From: an uncultured Bacteroidales bacterium
GTDB lineage: Bacteria; Bacteroidota; Bacteroidia; Bacteroidales; F082
Direction: 5' to 3'
Length of the DNA: 5,484 bases
Assembly: GCA_937884015.1 (NCBI GenBank)
Contig: CALGBV010000224.1
Coordinates: forward strand, 1 to 5,484
The notes below the pieces were generated by a model, which did no database searches, was not told the DNA's origin, and saw only the letters and a list, made by a program, of their open reading frames with translations. A program made the position numbers and the translations under genes. Below, in pieces: positions 5,163 to 5,484 of this stretch (positions are counted from its first letter, which is position 1; each line of letters opens with the position of its first letter).

Positions 5163-5484
5163 ATGGATATAGAAAACTTAAAGACCATCTTCACGCAATG
5201 CTTTAAGACTGAGGGCGTTGCATACACATCTCCAGGCCGTATCAACCTGATTGGCGAGCATACCGACTATAACGGCGGTTTCGTCTTCCCCGGCGCCATC
5301 GACAAAGGCATCTACGCGGTCATCCGTCCGAACGGCACCGACACGGTAAATGGCTTTTCCGTTGACCGTGATGCCAAATGGAGTTTCACGATTGATGAAA
5401 ACGACCAGCCGAAGAAACACGGCTCGCAATACATTCACGGCGTTTGCCGCGAAATCCAGAAACGCGGTTACAAGATTGGCGGAT
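5163..5484 (+). CDS. galK: Galactokinase, N-terminal part (runs off right edge)
   Basis: Phosphorylates alpha-D-galactose at C1 with ATP in the cytoplasm, the entry step of the Leloir pathway. The first 107 codons are visible. The GHMP-family galactokinase signature GRINLIGEHTDYNGG occupies residues 25-39. Arg26 is equivalent to the catalytic arginine, and Glu32, His33 and Asp35 are equivalent to the galactose-binding residues of characterised galactokinases. FVFPGAIDKGIYAVIR follows as the usual next strand. The ATP-binding GLSSSA motif and the C-terminal part lie beyond the edge. The start ATG is supported by a good Shine-Dalgarno and by correct N-terminal length. The gene is transcribed away from the GH110 alpha-galactosidase across a 268-bp spacer, fitting use of the galactose which that enzyme frees. 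Confidence 0.96.
   Translation, partial: MDIENLKTIFTQCFKTEGVAYTSPGRINLIGEHTDYNGGFVFPGAIDKGIYAVIRPNGTDTVNGFSVDRDAKWSFTIDENDQPKKHGSQYIHGVCREIQKRGYKIGG

Overview
The window looks like a chromosomal piece from a Bacteroidales-type member of the Bacteroidota. Four things point there: a BspA-type leucine-rich-repeat protein with a type IX secretion (T9SS) C-terminal sorting domain, a GH110 alpha-1,3-galactosidase (a family best known from gut Bacteroides), promoter boxes of the Bacteroidota form (TAnnTTTG at -7), and start codons that mostly lack a Shine-Dalgarno sequence. T9SS sorting tails favour a Prevotella/Porphyromonas/Paludibacter-like or uncultured gut lineage over classical Bacteroides. 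The genus cannot be fixed from sequence reading alone.

Layout. Bases 1-1312 (minus strand) hold the first 437 codons of a ClpB disaggregase that runs off the left edge. It begins directly in the linker before NBD1 and has no Clp N-domain. Bases 1313-1595 are AT-rich intergenic DNA. They contain a perfect TGTGA-N6-TCACA palindrome, nested inverted repeats and an array of three 33-bp tandem repeats. Bases 1596-3101 (minus) encode a 501-residue secreted LRR protein with a T9SS tail. Bases 3161-4894 (minus) encode a 577-residue GH110 lipoprotein. Bases 4895-5162 are a divergent promoter region with a 20-bp palindrome, a REP-like imperfect hairpin and a LacI-type AAACGTTT core. Bases 5163-5484 (plus) are the first 107 codons of galactokinase, which runs off the right edge.

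How the genes may work together. The GH110 lipoprotein should release galactose from terminal alpha-1,3-galactosyl caps, such as blood-group B or linear alpha-Gal structures on host glycans. The divergently transcribed galactokinase would phosphorylate that galactose for the Leloir pathway. The LRR protein lies 59 bp downstream of GH110 on the same strand, with its own good promoter, and is probably displayed at the surface as an adhesin or binding protein. ClpB is a separate proteostasis gene. No SusC/SusD pair, sulfatase or other glycosidase is visible, so this is not a complete polysaccharide utilisation locus within the window.

The points most worth a second look are the N-domain-less ClpB start, the 33-bp repeat array upstream of it, and the palindromes placed on or beside promoter elements.
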